Notes: generated from the sequence alone by a model not told the origin. DNA of 64,000 nucleotides from Peptococcaceae bacterium (GCA_009782825.1 WRII01000003.1:1-64000); one strand, 5' to 3'; numbered from the stretch's first letter, positions 24,513 through 33,859 are shown. Translations and numbers: made by a program.

Positions 24513-26272
24513 GAAACGAGTTCCTCCTCGCTTAATTGCGACATGGCAATTTCTTTATAGATGGCACAGGTGTTCAGCAATTCTTTGTGGGTTCCCTGGC
24601 CCACCACGCGGCCTTCATCCAGAACGAGGATCTTATCGGCATCCATAATGGTCCCGATGCGCTGGGCGACAATCATGCTGGTAACGCCGGCGGTTTCCTT
24701 TTTCAATTCGCTGCGCAAAATCCGGTCTGTTTTGTAGTCCAAGGCGGAGAAGGAATCATCAAAGATATAGATCTCAGGCTTGCGGCAGATGGCCCGGGCG
24801 ATAGCCAGACGCTGTTTCTGGCCGCCGGACACGTTGGCGCCGGCTTGGGCGATGTCCGCGTCGTAATTGTCCTCCATATTTTCGACAAAGTCTGTGCTTT
24901 GGGCAATGCGGACAGCTGTTTTGATATCGGCCTCCGTAAACGCGGCGCCGCCGTTGTCCCCAAAAGCTACATTGGAGCTGACGGTTCCCTTAAAAAGAAC
25001 GGCCCGCTGAGGAACATAACCAATTTTATTGTACAAGGCTTCCAAAGTGTAGTCTCGGACATTAACGCCGTCAACAAGGACTTCGCCTTCGGTGGCGTCA
25101 AAGAAACGGGGGACAAGATTGATCAAGGTGGATTTGCCGCTGCCGGTAGATCCGATAAAAGCAACAGTTTCTCCTTGTTGGGCCGTAAAGTTGATATCAT
25201 GGAGCACATATTCTTCTGCGTCCGGATATTTGAAGCTGACATTGTTAAACGTGACGTGCCCCGTGAGGCCGGTTTTGCCCTCAGTGATGTGGCCTTCGAT
25301 GATGGTGGGCTGGGTGTCCAGCACTTCGTTGATGCGCTTGGCTGAAACATTGGCCCGGGGCAGCATAATGAAGATCATGACCAGCATCATGAAAGACATA
25401 ATGACCATCATGGCATATTGAGTGAACACAGCCATGTTGACAAATAAACTGAGTCTGTCCGCCCATAAGGGGGCTCCGTCGATGAGATAAGAGCCGATCC
25501 AGAAAATAATGAGACTGAGACCGCTCATAATAGTCGTAACAAAAGGCATCATGATGGCCATGGCCCGGCTGGTGAACAGCTGTGTACCGGTTAATTCCTG
25601 ATTCGCGGCCTCGAATTTTTCTTTTTCAAAATCTTCCGCGTTGTAGGCGCGGACAACGCGCAAACCGGTCAGGTTTTCTCGGGTAACACGGGTAACATTA
25701 TCAATGAGCTTCTGCATTTTTCTAAATTTAGGCATGACAAAGATCATAACCACGGTAAAGAGGACAATGAGAACCCCGACGGTGACGCCTGTGGCCAGAG
25801 TCCACTCGAAGCCTTTGCCGGCTATTTTGAAAATAGCCCAGACTGCCATAATGGGGGCCCGGATAATGACTTGCAGCCCCATGGTTATCAGCATTTGAAC
25901 CTGGGTAACGTCATTTGTGGAACGGGTAATGAGGCTGGATGTGGAAAATTGATTGATTTCTTCCATGCTGAAGGAGTCGACTTTGTTGAACTGAAGACTG
26001 CGCAATCTCTGGGCAAAGGACGCCGCGATCCGCGACGCGAAAAAGCCGACGATAAACGCGGAGATCAGGCTGGCAAAAGCGCACGCCATCATCCAGCCGC
26101 CGTTGATCCAGATATCGCTCATTTCACTGCCTGGTGTTTCGACGAGGCGGGTTATTTCAGCCATATATTCCGGCATCTTGAGCTCGAGCCAGACCTGAAA
26201 GACAATAAAGACGAGGCTGACAAGGATCAGCTGCCATTCTCGCCATTTGAGGTATTTTAGAATTTTGAGCAT
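24509..26272 (-). CDS. ABC exporter half A
   Basis: This is the partner half, of 587 residues: six TM helices, then an ATPase domain with Walker A GSTGSGKST, signature VSGGQKQR and Walker B IYIFDDSFSALD. The D after the Walker B aspartate where Glu is expected means the catalytic glutamate is replaced, as in the degenerate site of heterodimeric exporters. Start ATG 26272 is preceded by AAGGAGGGTACCC; the open frame runs 180 nt further up through low-complexity DNA and is not used. In operon with marR upstream. Confidence 0.92.
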   Translation of the reverse strand: MLKILKYLKWREWQLILVSLVFIVFQVWLELKMPEYMAEITRLVETPGSEMSDIWINGGWMMACAFASLISAFIVGFFASRIAASFAQRLRSLQFNKVDSFSMEEINQFSTSSLITRSTNDVTQVQMLITMGLQVIIRAPIMAVWAIFKIAGKGFEWTLATGVTVGVLIVLFTVVMIFVMPKFRKMQKLIDNVTRVTRENLTGLRVVRAYNAEDFEKEKFEAANQELTGTQLFTSRAMAIMMPFVTTIMSGLSLIIFWIGSYLIDGAPLWADRLSLFVNMAVFTQYAMMVIMSFMMLVMIFIMLPRANVSAKRINEVLDTQPTIIEGHITEGKTGLTGHVTFNNVSFKYPDAEEYVLHDINFTAQQGETVAFIGSTGSGKSTLINLVPRFFDATEGEVLVDGVNVRDYTLEALYNKIGYVPQRAVLFKGTVSSNVAFGDNGGAAFTEADIKTAVRIAQSTDFVENMEDNYDADIAQAGANVSGGQKQRLAIARAICRKPEIYIFDDSFSALDYKTDRILRSELKKETAGVTSMIVAQRIGTIMDADKILVLDEGRVVGQGTHKELLNTCAIYKEIAMSQLSEEELVS

Positions 26273-26285
26273 GGGTACCCTCCTT

Positions 26286-26390
26286 AAGATCGTGATCCGT
26301 GTTTTGTGGTTTGTATTTTGTGATTTGTAATCTATGCTCCGTTTTTTGTGGTTCATAGGTCGTGGTTCTTGGGTTGGAGCGCCAGATTTC
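26286..26390. repeat. Low-complexity CACAAA-type stretch
   Basis: On the minus strand the words ACCACAAAA, ATCACAAAA, AACCACAAA and ATCACGATC recur irregularly in the gap between marR and the exporter. It shows no coding signal and looks like slippage-born filler. A similar filler built on GTGGTCAGT lies at 55346-55380. Confidence 0.5.
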
Positions 26391-26396
26391 AGCGAA

Positions 26397-26828
26397 TCAA
26401 GGGGGAATATTGCCGTCGAGTTCTGAAGCGAGCTTTTTGGTAAGGCGCACATATTCTCTGGCGTCTTGTTCGCCCAAAAGACTGAGCATGTGGATTGTAT
26501 GAGTGATGACTTTTTGCCGATGATAGTCCGCCAGGTCTTTTCCGGGCTGAGTCAGCCGGATGAGAATTCTCCGTCTGTCGCTCCGGTCAATTTCCCGGGT
26601 GACAAGCCCTTTATCTTCCATGTTATTCAAAATCGCCGTGATGCGGGCGGAGCTGATGTTCATTTCATGGCTGATGGCGCTGGGCAGAACCAGATCTTCA
26701 TGCTGGGTTATATATTGAAGAATAAAGAGTTCGCCTCGCATGGACTCGGAAATGTCTTTTTGAAACTGGGCGTTGCGCAGCATGTTCATGGTGTCCAAAA
26801 AGTCTGCGGCCAGATCTGTGTAATCCAT
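26397..26828 (-). CDS. MarR-family regulator
   Basis: This winged-helix regulator of 143 residues has the DNA-binding core in LPSAISHEMNISSARITAILNNMEDKGLV and the wing DRSDRRRILIRLT. It is the first gene of the unit with the two ABC halves, the usual position for a local repressor of a drug exporter. The putative operator is just upstream (see 26872-26901). Confidence 0.92.
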   Translation of the reverse strand: MDYTDLAADFLDTMNMLRNAQFQKDISESMRGELFILQYITQHEDLVLPSAISHEMNISSARITAILNNMEDKGLVTREIDRSDRRRILIRLTQPGKDLADYHRQKVITHTIHMLSLLGEQDAREYVRLTKKLASELDGNIPP

Positions 26829-26871
26829 TTTTTTCGTCTCCCTTGGGAAGGTTGAAGGATATAACTCAGAA

Positions 26872-26901
26872 AGTTAACACTTTAAAGGCTAACGATGTTA
26901 G
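26872..26901 (-). promoter_or_regulatory. Candidate MarR operator
   Basis: The inverted repeat CTAAC(GAT)GTTAG at 26889-26901 is accompanied by GTTAAC at 26872-26877, reusing the same GTTA words, about 45-75 bp before the marR start. This is typical of MarR autoregulation. Its sequence match to a defined MarR site is untested. Confidence 0.45.
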
Positions 26902-27116
26902 TATTATAACTTTATTAGAAATTTTGTCAAGGGGTATTTTTTGATTGTGTGGTATTTTTTGATTGAGAAATATTTAATTATTGAATAGAGAACTATTATT
27001 AAATAAACTGATTTAAGTAGTTACGCATCTAAGCAGCTCTATATATTTGACATGCCCCCGATGTTGTAAGTCCCATTGAAAAATGCTAAGATGTTGCTGA
27101 AGAGGAGACTAACTCT

Positions 27117-27167
27117 ATGTTTGATATTGAGATTGAGAAAAATTTATGTACGATATTGCCATTATAG
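27117..27167 (+). other. Short upstream ORF overlapping the FAD reductase start
   Basis: ATG 27117 has the strong SD AGAGGAGA, and its 16-codon frame (MFDIEIEKNLC...) overlaps the ATG of the FAD enzyme at 27146, which itself has a weak SD. Either translation is coupled through this leader, or an indel has separated the original start from the gene (note MFDI versus MYDI). Confidence 0.4.
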
Positions 27168-28249
27168 GGTTGGGGCCGGCCGGAGCCACGCTGACGCGGT
27201 TGCTGGATCCTAAGTTTAACAGTATTGCTATTGATAAAAAGAGTGATGAAACGGAGAGATCCTTCCGCAAACCCTGCGGCGGGCTGCTGGCGCCTGATGC
27301 CCAGAAGGCCCTGTCAAAATTCAATTTGACGCTGCCAAAGGATGTGCTGGTAGATCCACAGATTTTTGCGGTCAAAACTGTGGATACCGGGCAGAAGCTT
27401 ATGCGATACTATCGGCGGTTTTATATGAACCTTGACCGCCATAAGTTTGATATGTGGCTGATGTCTCTGATTCCGGATCATGTTACACTGTGCACGGACG
27501 CCTCCTGTAAAAGTATTAGAAAAGTTGGGGAATGTTACGAAATCACATACATACAGAACAAAACAGAGGAGGGGCAGTCAACAGGTATCCGGCACACGCC
27601 GCGGGGCGCCGAGCAAACAGTGACTGCAAAATATGTGATCGGTGCGGATGGATCCCATTCCATGGTCAGAAGAACCCTATTTCCAAAACAGAAAATTCGG
27701 CAATACACGTCCATCCAGCAGTGGTTTGAGGAGAAACATGTGACGCCGTTTTACTCCTGTATTTTTGACAATGACATTACAGATTCCTATTGCTGGAGTA
27801 TTTCGAAGGACGGCTATTTTATTTTAGGGGGCGCGTTTCCTAAAAAAGAGAGCCGGAAGCGGTTTGAGGTGCTGAAAGAGAAGCTGCAACAGGATGGATT
27901 TACATTTGGGGCCGCAGTTAAAACAGAGGCGTGTCAGGTGTCGATTCCACGCGGTCTGAGGGACTTTTGCGCCGCGCGGGGAGATGTGTTCCTGATTGGG
28001 GAAGCGGCGGGATTTATCAGTCCGTCGTCTCTTGAAGGTATCAGTTATGCGTTGAACAGCGCCCATGCCTTGGCGGTGATTTTGAATTCCTGTCATAAGA
28101 ATCCAGCGTGGAAGTATCGCGTAAAGTCTATCCCTATGCGGATGAAACTGCTGTTGAAGTATTGGAAAGCGCCGTTTATGTATAATCGGTTTTTGAGGAA
28201 GGTGGTGATGAAGCTGGGGATAAACAGTATTGAGGTCATGGAGGAGTAA
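27146..28249 (+). CDS. FAD-dependent oxidoreductase, geranylgeranyl-reductase-like
   Basis: This flavoprotein of 367 residues has the PHBH fold. The dinucleotide-binding motif IIGLGPAGATLTRLL is at 6-20, the family motif KPCGGLLAPDAQ at about 42-53, VIGADGSHSMVRR at about 173, and GDVFLIGEAAGFISP at about 280, where FAD ribityl contacts occur. The family includes geranylgeranyl and menaquinone-related reductases and halogenase-like enzymes; the substrate cannot be told. It converges on the EFR1-type gene with a 2-bp gap. Confidence 0.82.
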   Translation: MYDIAIIGLGPAGATLTRLLDPKFNSIAIDKKSDETERSFRKPCGGLLAPDAQKALSKFNLTLPKDVLVDPQIFAVKTVDTGQKLMRYYRRFYMNLDRHKFDMWLMSLIPDHVTLCTDASCKSIRKVGECYEITYIQNKTEEGQSTGIRHTPRGAEQTVTAKYVIGADGSHSMVRRTLFPKQKIRQYTSIQQWFEEKHVTPFYSCIFDNDITDSYCWSISKDGYFILGGAFPKKESRKRFEVLKEKLQQDGFTFGAAVKTEACQVSIPRGLRDFCAARGDVFLIGEAAGFISPSSLEGISYALNSAHALAVILNSCHKNPAWKYRVKSIPMRMKLLLKYWKAPFMYNRFLRKVVMKLGINSIEVMEE

Positions 28250-28251
28250 TT

Positions 28252-29013
28252 TTAAGTAATATACTTATCGAGTTTACATTGCTCGACAACCGCTTTGCCC
28301 AAAAGTGTAATCGCCTTATTTGGGCAGCTGTTAATACATCGGTAGCACATAGTACATTTGCTGCCTGCTGAGGGTTTTTGATGAGTAAGTGTTAGGTTTT
28401 TCATGGGGCAGAGGCCAACACACGCGCCACAACTGGTACACATATTTTCGCTTATATTTAATTTGTCGGTATAGCGCATTGTTTTTCCGTAAAACCATAG
28501 TCTTTGACCAAATAGTCCGGCAACATGACACAAGAAGCCCAACCCTTCTTGTGTCGGGTCGTCTTGTTTTAAGGCATTTACGGCCCGCTTTATTTTCTCT
28601 TCCGCGTTGATTACAAGGTGTTGGTTCTCGGCCAATGGTTTTTTTAAGGCTTTCACGTCGCCGATACAGTCAGGCATTTTAAGGTGCAGCCCCCCGATAA
28701 TTTTTCCTCCGCATTTTTTAAGCAATCTCGCGCCGCAGCCGGCTCCGTCGCCGCTAAACAAGCCCATTGTAGCAATAACATAAATACGCTTATTCACAAA
28801 ACATGATTTGTTTGTACGAATAAAATCTCTAACTATTTTTGGAATGTTGCTATAGTGAGTTGGATAGGCTAAGGTGATCTCTTCCGATTTGCGTATCGCC
28901 TCAGCAGTGCCGCTGTCTTCTATAGAAAGCGGTTTACTCCCATCATAATAAAAACAAAATCTTTCAGCACAAAATCTTGAGTTTCCTGTCCCGCTAAAAT
29001 AAATACCCAGCAT
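28252..29013 (-). CDS. EFR1-type flavodoxin/ferredoxin protein
   Basis: The N-terminal flavodoxin half begins GIYFSGTGNSRFCA, the FMN phosphate loop. The C-terminal half has two 4Fe-4S clusters (CTSCGACVGLCP and CTMCYRCINSCP). The protein moves electrons between FMN and iron-sulfur centres; partners are unknown. Start ATG 29013 with GGGGGT upstream is preferred to 29028. It follows the tetR-type gene by 22 nt and is probably in its operon. Confidence 0.88.
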   Translation of the reverse strand: MLGIYFSGTGNSRFCAERFCFYYDGSKPLSIEDSGTAEAIRKSEEITLAYPTHYSNIPKIVRDFIRTNKSCFVNKRIYVIATMGLFSGDGAGCGARLLKKCGGKIIGGLHLKMPDCIGDVKALKKPLAENQHLVINAEEKIKRAVNALKQDDPTQEGLGFLCHVAGLFGQRLWFYGKTMRYTDKLNISENMCTSCGACVGLCPMKNLTLTHQKPSAGSKCTMCYRCINSCPNKAITLLGKAVVEQCKLDKYIT

Positions 29014-29035
29014 TTTGATTACCCCCATATTTTAA

Positions 29036-29653
29036 TTAATTCAAGTTGCCGCCAAGGAAAGTGCATTGAAAAGCTTTCATGAAGTCGGTGATTTTATCGC
29101 GCCAGTCTTCATCATAATGAACATTTTTCATGGTCACTAAAGAAGCAAGTCCATGAACAAAAGACCACATTGCTATTATCGCGTCTTTTCGGCCCGCTTC
29201 CGGATAGTTGGATTTATCCAGCAACGCGAGTCCTAATTCCTTGTATATTTCAAACGGCTTATAGGTATTGTGACTGTCTGCGCTGAATGATAAATCTATT
29301 TGCACATGTGATTGGGTAAACAAAAACGAAAAATAATGAGGATTATCCATAAAGAAAATAACATAGGCCTTGCCAAGATATTCCAAAGCATTGGGTTTAT
29401 TGCCGCATCCGGCTATGGTGTTTTCTAATACCTTGGAAAACTCGTTCGTAACATAATCTTGCATGGCGCTCAATAAATGCTCTTTGTTCTGGAAATGACT
29501 ATATGGCGCGGCGTGGCTTACGCCACAAGCCGCCGCAACTTTACGCAGGGAGAATGTTTTGAGCCCTTCTTCATTGATCAACTCAATGCCCCTTTCGATA
29601 AGTGCATGTTTCAGGTCTTTATGATGATAGGCTTGGCGCTTTTTTTTGGACAT
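29036..29653 (-). CDS. TetR-family regulator
   Basis: This product of 205 residues has an N-terminal HTH (TFSLRKVAAACGVSHAAPYSHF, about 34-55) and a ligand-binding C-terminal domain of the TetR_C_33/WHG type. It is divergent from the FMN reductase gene at 29808. Its own promoter contains an inverted repeat (29675-29714), suggesting autorepression. Confidence 0.9.
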   Translation of the reverse strand: MSKKKRQAYHHKDLKHALIERGIELINEEGLKTFSLRKVAAACGVSHAAPYSHFQNKEHLLSAMQDYVTNEFSKVLENTIAGCGNKPNALEYLGKAYVIFFMDNPHYFSFLFTQSHVQIDLSFSADSHNTYKPFEIYKELGLALLDKSNYPEAGRKDAIIAMWSFVHGLASLVTMKNVHYDEDWRDKITDFMKAFQCTFLGGNLN

Positions 29654-29674
29654 GACACACCTCTTTTTATCTTT

Positions 29675-29766
29675 ACACTGTCTACATTATAAATCATAAT
29701 CTTTACAGTGTCAAGATATTTTTTGGATCTTATTTTCTTGACACCCCCGCATTTTGTTGATATATT
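29675..29766. promoter_or_regulatory. Divergent promoters with TetR-type inverted repeat
   Basis: Minus strand: TTGACA (29714-29709), 17-bp spacer, TATAAT (29691-29686) driving the tetR-type gene. Plus strand: TTGACA (29738-29743), 17-bp spacer, TATATT (29761-29766) driving the FMN reductase. ACACTGT and ACAGTGT arms flank the minus-strand -10 and overlap its -35, the expected place for TetR autoregulation. Confidence 0.75.
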
Positions 29767-29807
29767 AACAGTAGATGTATCAATTAATATACTTTTTAGG
29801 AGGTACT

Positions 29808-30491
29808 ATGAAGATCATTATCATCAATGGAAGTCCCAGAAGCAATGGGGCCACAGGACAGGTATTATCAAAAATAAGCGAGACTATTGGGAAGATGGAT
29901 TCAAATATAGAGATTGAGTCTATAGATTTGGCAAAGCTGAATTTGTTATTTTGTACAGGATGCGCTGCGTGTTACAAAACGGGGCGCTGCCATATTCAAG
30001 AAGATGGGATTGAAGACTTATCCCGCAAAATTGAAGAATGTGACGGCGTAATCTTGGGGAGTCCGACTTACGCCAGCAATGTATCAGCCCAGTTTAAAAT
30101 ATTGATCGACAGGGGGCATTTTATCTTTGAACAGCTGCTAAAAAACAAAGCCTGTTTTTCGGTGGTGACATACGCGAATTATGGAGGGGGAGAAGCCCAA
30201 AAAGTCATTAACAACTTAATACAACGTTCTGGTGGCGCAGCAAGATGTAAATATATGATAAAAATAAATCATGGCGATACAGCCTTAAACGACCAGAGGA
30301 ACAAACACATTGAAAGACTGTGCCATAAATTTGTTCTCAGCCTGAACAAGAAAAATCCCTCATCTTTTTATGACAAACTGGTAAGTACGATAGCCTTTAA
30401 TATGGTTATCAAACCTTATGTTTTTAAAAACAGATCGCAATACAAAGGAGTTATTAGCAGGTGGGTAGAACAAGGGTTGATACCTGAGTAA
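29808..30491 (+). CDS. NADPH-dependent FMN reductase/flavodoxin-fold protein
   Basis: This product of 227 residues begins MKIIIINGSPRSNGATGQVL, the FMN-binding loop. It contains a cysteine motif CTGCAACYKTGRC (about 58-70) and GSPTYASNVSAQFK, as in iron-sulfur flavoprotein-like reductases. Start ATG 29808 follows AGGAGGT. A marR-type gene and a nitroreductase follow in the same direction, forming a redox or xenobiotic response unit. Confidence 0.85.
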   Translation: MKIIIINGSPRSNGATGQVLSKISETIGKMDSNIEIESIDLAKLNLLFCTGCAACYKTGRCHIQEDGIEDLSRKIEECDGVILGSPTYASNVSAQFKILIDRGHFIFEQLLKNKACFSVVTYANYGGGEAQKVINNLIQRSGGAARCKYMIKINHGDTALNDQRNKHIERLCHKFVLSLNKKNPSSFYDKLVSTIAFNMVIKPYVFKNRSQYKGVISRWVEQGLIPE

Positions 30492-30510
30492 CTGAAGGGA
30501 GAGTAAGAGC

Positions 30511-30936
30511 ATGTACACCCTTGAAGAAAAATATGATCTGATTTATACAATATGTATGACTTCAATAGCGCTGAAAGATGAATTGAGAAAGGAATTTCTC
30601 AAAAACGGGTATGACATTACCATAGATAATTTCGCGATTTTATTCCGTTTATGGCAGCAGGATAACCTGACCCAACAGCGGCTCTGTGAACTGACATGCA
30701 AAAACAAGTCTAACCTTACCAGGATATTGGATACCATGGAAAAGAAAGATATGGTGTGCCGAACGCCAAACCCGGCGGACAGGAGGAGCTTTATGATATC
30801 TACCACAAAACATTCGCGCTCTTTACAGACTCCTATCACTAAGATTGTATTGGAATACAGCCATAAAATCTTTGAGTGTATCAGCGAAAGTGATATTGAA
30901 ATTTTGAAACGGGTTTTTGCGAAGTTACAAAATTGA
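30511..30936 (+). CDS. MarR-family regulator
   Basis: This winged-helix protein of 141 residues has the recognition helix TQQRLCELTCKNKSNLTRIL and the wing PADRRSFMIS. It lies 19 nt after the flavoprotein and 26 nt before the nitroreductase, and is likely their local regulator. SD GAAGGGAGAG. Confidence 0.88.
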   Translation: MYTLEEKYDLIYTICMTSIALKDELRKEFLKNGYDITIDNFAILFRLWQQDNLTQQRLCELTCKNKSNLTRILDTMEKKDMVCRTPNPADRRSFMISTTKHSRSLQTPITKIVLEYSHKIFECISESDIEILKRVFAKLQN

Positions 30937-30962
30937 CTATTCTATAGATTGGAGGAACGACA

Positions 30963-31703
30963 ATGACACCAACACCAACACCGACACCAACAGCAACAAT
31001 GACACTTCAAGAAGCCATGCAAAACAGACACGCTGTAAGAAGCTATCTGGAAAAAGACATCGAACCGGAGATACTCACGGCACTCACGGCGGAAATCGCG
31101 ACATGCAATGCGGAGAGCGGTCTCAATATCCAACTGGTCACCCATGAGCCTCGGGCCTTTTCTGGTATTATGGCGCGCCTTAGCTTATCCGGAAGATTTT
31201 CCGGGATCAATACCTATCTGGCTCTCATCGGCAAACCGGGGCCTGATTTTGAAGAAAAGATTGGGTATTTTGGCCAGCGTGTTGTTTTGAAAGCCCAACA
31301 GTTGGGATTGAACAGCTGCTGGGTAGCTGTCTCTTACAGCAAAGGCAGGTGTGGAGCTGCCATCGGCCCAGAGGAGAAATTGGGGTGCGTCATTCCTCTT
31401 GGTTATGGGGTTACCCAAGGTGTGCCCCACAAGAGCAGACCTTTTGAAACCTTATGTCGTATGGAAAGCGATGGGGAAGGCGATATGCCGGCATGGTTCC
31501 GTAAAGGCGGGGAGGCAGCGCTGTTGGCGCCCACGGCCAACAATCAGCAGAAATTTCTGTTCACATTGACGAAGGAGGGGGTGCAAGCCCAGGCGATAGG
31601 GCGAGGAAGCTATACGCAGATTGATCTGGGCATTGCTAAATATCATTTTGAGGTGGGGGCGGGAAAAGAGAACTTTAGGTGGACAAGTGGACATAACCTT
31701 TGA
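30963..31703 (+). CDS. Nitroreductase-family protein
   Basis: This product of 246 residues is an FMN enzyme of the nitroreductase fold (QEAMQNRHAVRSYLEKDIEPE at about 17-37, LNSCWVAV, then APTANNQQKFLFTL near 190). It resembles the two-module TM1586-type nitroreductases. Start ATG 30963 has GGAGGA upstream and gives a Thr-Pro repeat leader (MTPTPTPTPT) coded by ACACCA triplet pairs; ATG 30999 would remove it, but has no SD. Confidence 0.85.
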   Translation: MTPTPTPTPTATMTLQEAMQNRHAVRSYLEKDIEPEILTALTAEIATCNAESGLNIQLVTHEPRAFSGIMARLSLSGRFSGINTYLALIGKPGPDFEEKIGYFGQRVVLKAQQLGLNSCWVAVSYSKGRCGAAIGPEEKLGCVIPLGYGVTQGVPHKSRPFETLCRMESDGEGDMPAWFRKGGEAALLAPTANNQQKFLFTLTKEGVQAQAIGRGSYTQIDLGIAKYHFEVGAGKENFRWTSGHNL

Positions 31704-31765
31704 ACATAACCTTCCTTCAGGTATACACGATATATTCGATGTGGCATAGATCTCCTGCTGGTTTT

Positions 31766-31808
31766 TTTCCTCCTCCAGGTATACACTATAAGGTGTAGGA
31801 GGAGGAAA
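31766..31808 (+). promoter_or_regulatory. Hairpin that covers the ribosome-binding site of the PBP gene
   Basis: TTTCCTCCTCC (31766-31776) pairs perfectly over 11 bp with GGAGGAGGAAA (31798-31808), which contains the SD of the ATG at 31814. The loop itself can pair (TACAC with GTGTA). Translation would be shut unless the stem is opened. Another CAGGTATACAC copy at about 31715 repeats the loop word. Confidence 0.7.
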
Positions 31809-31813
31809 GTACA

Positions 31814-33859
31814 ATGCGCAAAAAGATTTTACTAGGCCTTGGTATAACCTTAGGCCTCGCAGCCCTGATTACAGCCGGTATCTTTGCTTATTCAGCATTC
31901 TCAAGTTCAGACAGCAACAGCAGGATGACAGAAACGGTGACTCATTACTTTGCTCAGATAGGTGACGGACAGTACGAAGACCTTTATGAGCTGTTGAGTG
32001 AACGCAGCCAAACTCAGATTACCAAAGAAGATTTCGTGACACGGAACAAGAACATTTATGAAGGTATTGAGGCGAAAAACATCTCCGTAACTGTAACTGA
32101 GACATATCCTTATCACAAAAAACCGGATTCCCTGGAGTATATCGATCACTATATCGATCAGATGGGCTCCTCGGATCCCGGCTCGGAAACCGCGGACATG
32201 CAGAAAACTTGGCGCGTGGTTGACTATGAGATGCGTATGGATACGTTGGCCGGAGAAATCTTCTACACCAACTTTGCCGTTCTGAGTTTGGATACGGAGA
32301 AGAAATACAGAATAGAATGGGCGCCCCAGTGGATTTTTCCCAAGCTGGCAGGGGATGACAAGGTTCGTGTCAACAGATTTCCCGCCAAACGGGGGAATCT
32401 TTTCGACCGCAATGGCGTGTTGCTGGCCGGGGAAGGTTCCGGAACTCAAGAGGCCTTTGATGCGCAAGATGGTTCTGATGCTCAAATGGCGGCTTTAGAA
32501 GGCAGGTTTTATCCGTTAGGAGAAAAGGCTTCCCACCTCATCGGATACATACAAAGTATCACGGCGGAAGAGCTGGAGGACCTGGGCGGGCAGGGATACC
32601 ATGGAAACAGCCTGATTGGCAAAGTTGGTCTGGAGAAGCTTTATGAAGAACGCCTGCGGGCACAGGATGGCTGCGAAATCATCATTACGGATCATGAAGG
32701 AACTGTTAAAGAGATTTTAGTCAGCAAGGAAAAGGTCGACGGTAAAAATCTTACCTTAACACTTGATGCTCAGGTGCAAACCAAGCTGTATAACCAATTC
32801 TTTCAGGATAAAAGCTGCGCCGTGGCTATGAATCCCAAGACAGGGGAGATCCTGGGGCTGGTCAGCACTCCCACTTATAATGCCAATGATTTTATTCAGG
32901 GTATGCCACAGGCACAATGGACGGCTCTCAATGAGGATAGAAACAAACCCTTGTACAATCGCTTTAAGGCGGCGTATTGTCCCGGATCTACGTTTAAGGC
33001 GCTGACAGCGGCCATTGGTCTGGACACGGGGGCCTTTGCGGCCAATGATGATTTCGGGCATAGCGGCCTTGTGTGGAAGAAGGATGCCGGCTGGGGCGGG
33101 TATTCTATTGTGACGACCAAAGAGTATGTTGGTCCGGCGAACACGGAAAACGCGCTGAAGTTTTCCGATAATATTTATTTTGGCAAGGCGGCTCTGAAAA
33201 TTGGGCCGGATAATTTTGCTCAACAGCTGAAGAAGGTCGGGTTTGAGGAGAGTTTGCCCTTTGATTTTGGCTTGGCGCCGTCGACATTTTCGACAACAAA
33301 GGCTTTTGAGTCGGAGATTCAGTTGGCAGACAGCGGGTACGGGCAGGGACAAATCTTGATCAATCCTCTGCATCTGGCTTCTATTTATTCCGCCTTTGTT
33401 AATGAGGGCAGTATGATTCGGCCTTATGTGTTGCAGGAGGATTCACCTCAAAGTAAGTCGTCTCTAAGCGAGACGTCTTTGAGTGAGACGTCTCAAAATG
33501 ACTCGTCTCAAAGTGACACGCTTCAGAACGAACCCTCGGTTCAGAAGTTCTGGAAGGAAAATGTCTTTAAGCCTGAAACGGCGGATTCTATTAAAAAATT
33601 CCTGGTTCAGGTCGTGGAAAGCGGCACGGCTACCGATGCCCAAATCCCAGGCCTCACTCTTGGAGGAAAGACGGGAACAGCGGAGATTAAGCAGTCTGTG
33701 GATGATGTCCATGGGACGCAGCTGGGCTGGTTTGTCCTGTTGACAGCGGATGCATCCCCGGAAGATTCGCTCCTGGTGATTGCCATGGTGGAGGATGTTC
33801 AAAACAGGGGCGGAAGTCATTATGTGGTGCCGAAGGTGAAGAGGGTTTTTGAGACGTGA
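31814..33859 (+). CDS. Class B penicillin-binding protein, MecA/PBP2a-like
   Basis: This transpeptidase of 681 residues crosslinks peptidoglycan outside the membrane. Signal anchor at 7-28; NTF2-like MecA N-domain at about 38-160; dimerisation region with RGNLFDRNGVLLAG at about 195; transpeptidase domain with STFK (Ser 392), SDN (about 453) and KTG (Lys 619). A Ser/Gln-rich insert (about 545-572, repeats of SETSL and SQSD) lies within the transpeptidase domain, an unusual low-complexity loop. MecA-type N-domains are typical of low-affinity PBPs. The leader hairpin suggests regulated expression. Confidence 0.93.
   Translation: MRKKILLGLGITLGLAALITAGIFAYSAFSSSDSNSRMTETVTHYFAQIGDGQYEDLYELLSERSQTQITKEDFVTRNKNIYEGIEAKNISVTVTETYPYHKKPDSLEYIDHYIDQMGSSDPGSETADMQKTWRVVDYEMRMDTLAGEIFYTNFAVLSLDTEKKYRIEWAPQWIFPKLAGDDKVRVNRFPAKRGNLFDRNGVLLAGEGSGTQEAFDAQDGSDAQMAALEGRFYPLGEKASHLIGYIQSITAEELEDLGGQGYHGNSLIGKVGLEKLYEERLRAQDGCEIIITDHEGTVKEILVSKEKVDGKNLTLTLDAQVQTKLYNQFFQDKSCAVAMNPKTGEILGLVSTPTYNANDFIQGMPQAQWTALNEDRNKPLYNRFKAAYCPGSTFKALTAAIGLDTGAFAANDDFGHSGLVWKKDAGWGGYSIVTTKEYVGPANTENALKFSDNIYFGKAALKIGPDNFAQQLKKVGFEESLPFDFGLAPSTFSTTKAFESEIQLADSGYGQGQILINPLHLASIYSAFVNEGSMIRPYVLQEDSPQSKSSLSETSLSETSQNDSSQSDTLQNEPSVQKFWKENVFKPETADSIKKFLVQVVESGTATDAQIPGLTLGGKTGTAEIKQSVDDVHGTQLGWFVLLTADASPEDSLLVIAMVEDVQNRGGSHYVVPKVKRVFET

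Noticed and set aside
24328-24648. Plus-strand Pro-rich ORF opposite the ABC exporter start
   Set aside because: It is the antisense of the Gly/Pro-rich leader of the exporter; no SD and no independent evidence.
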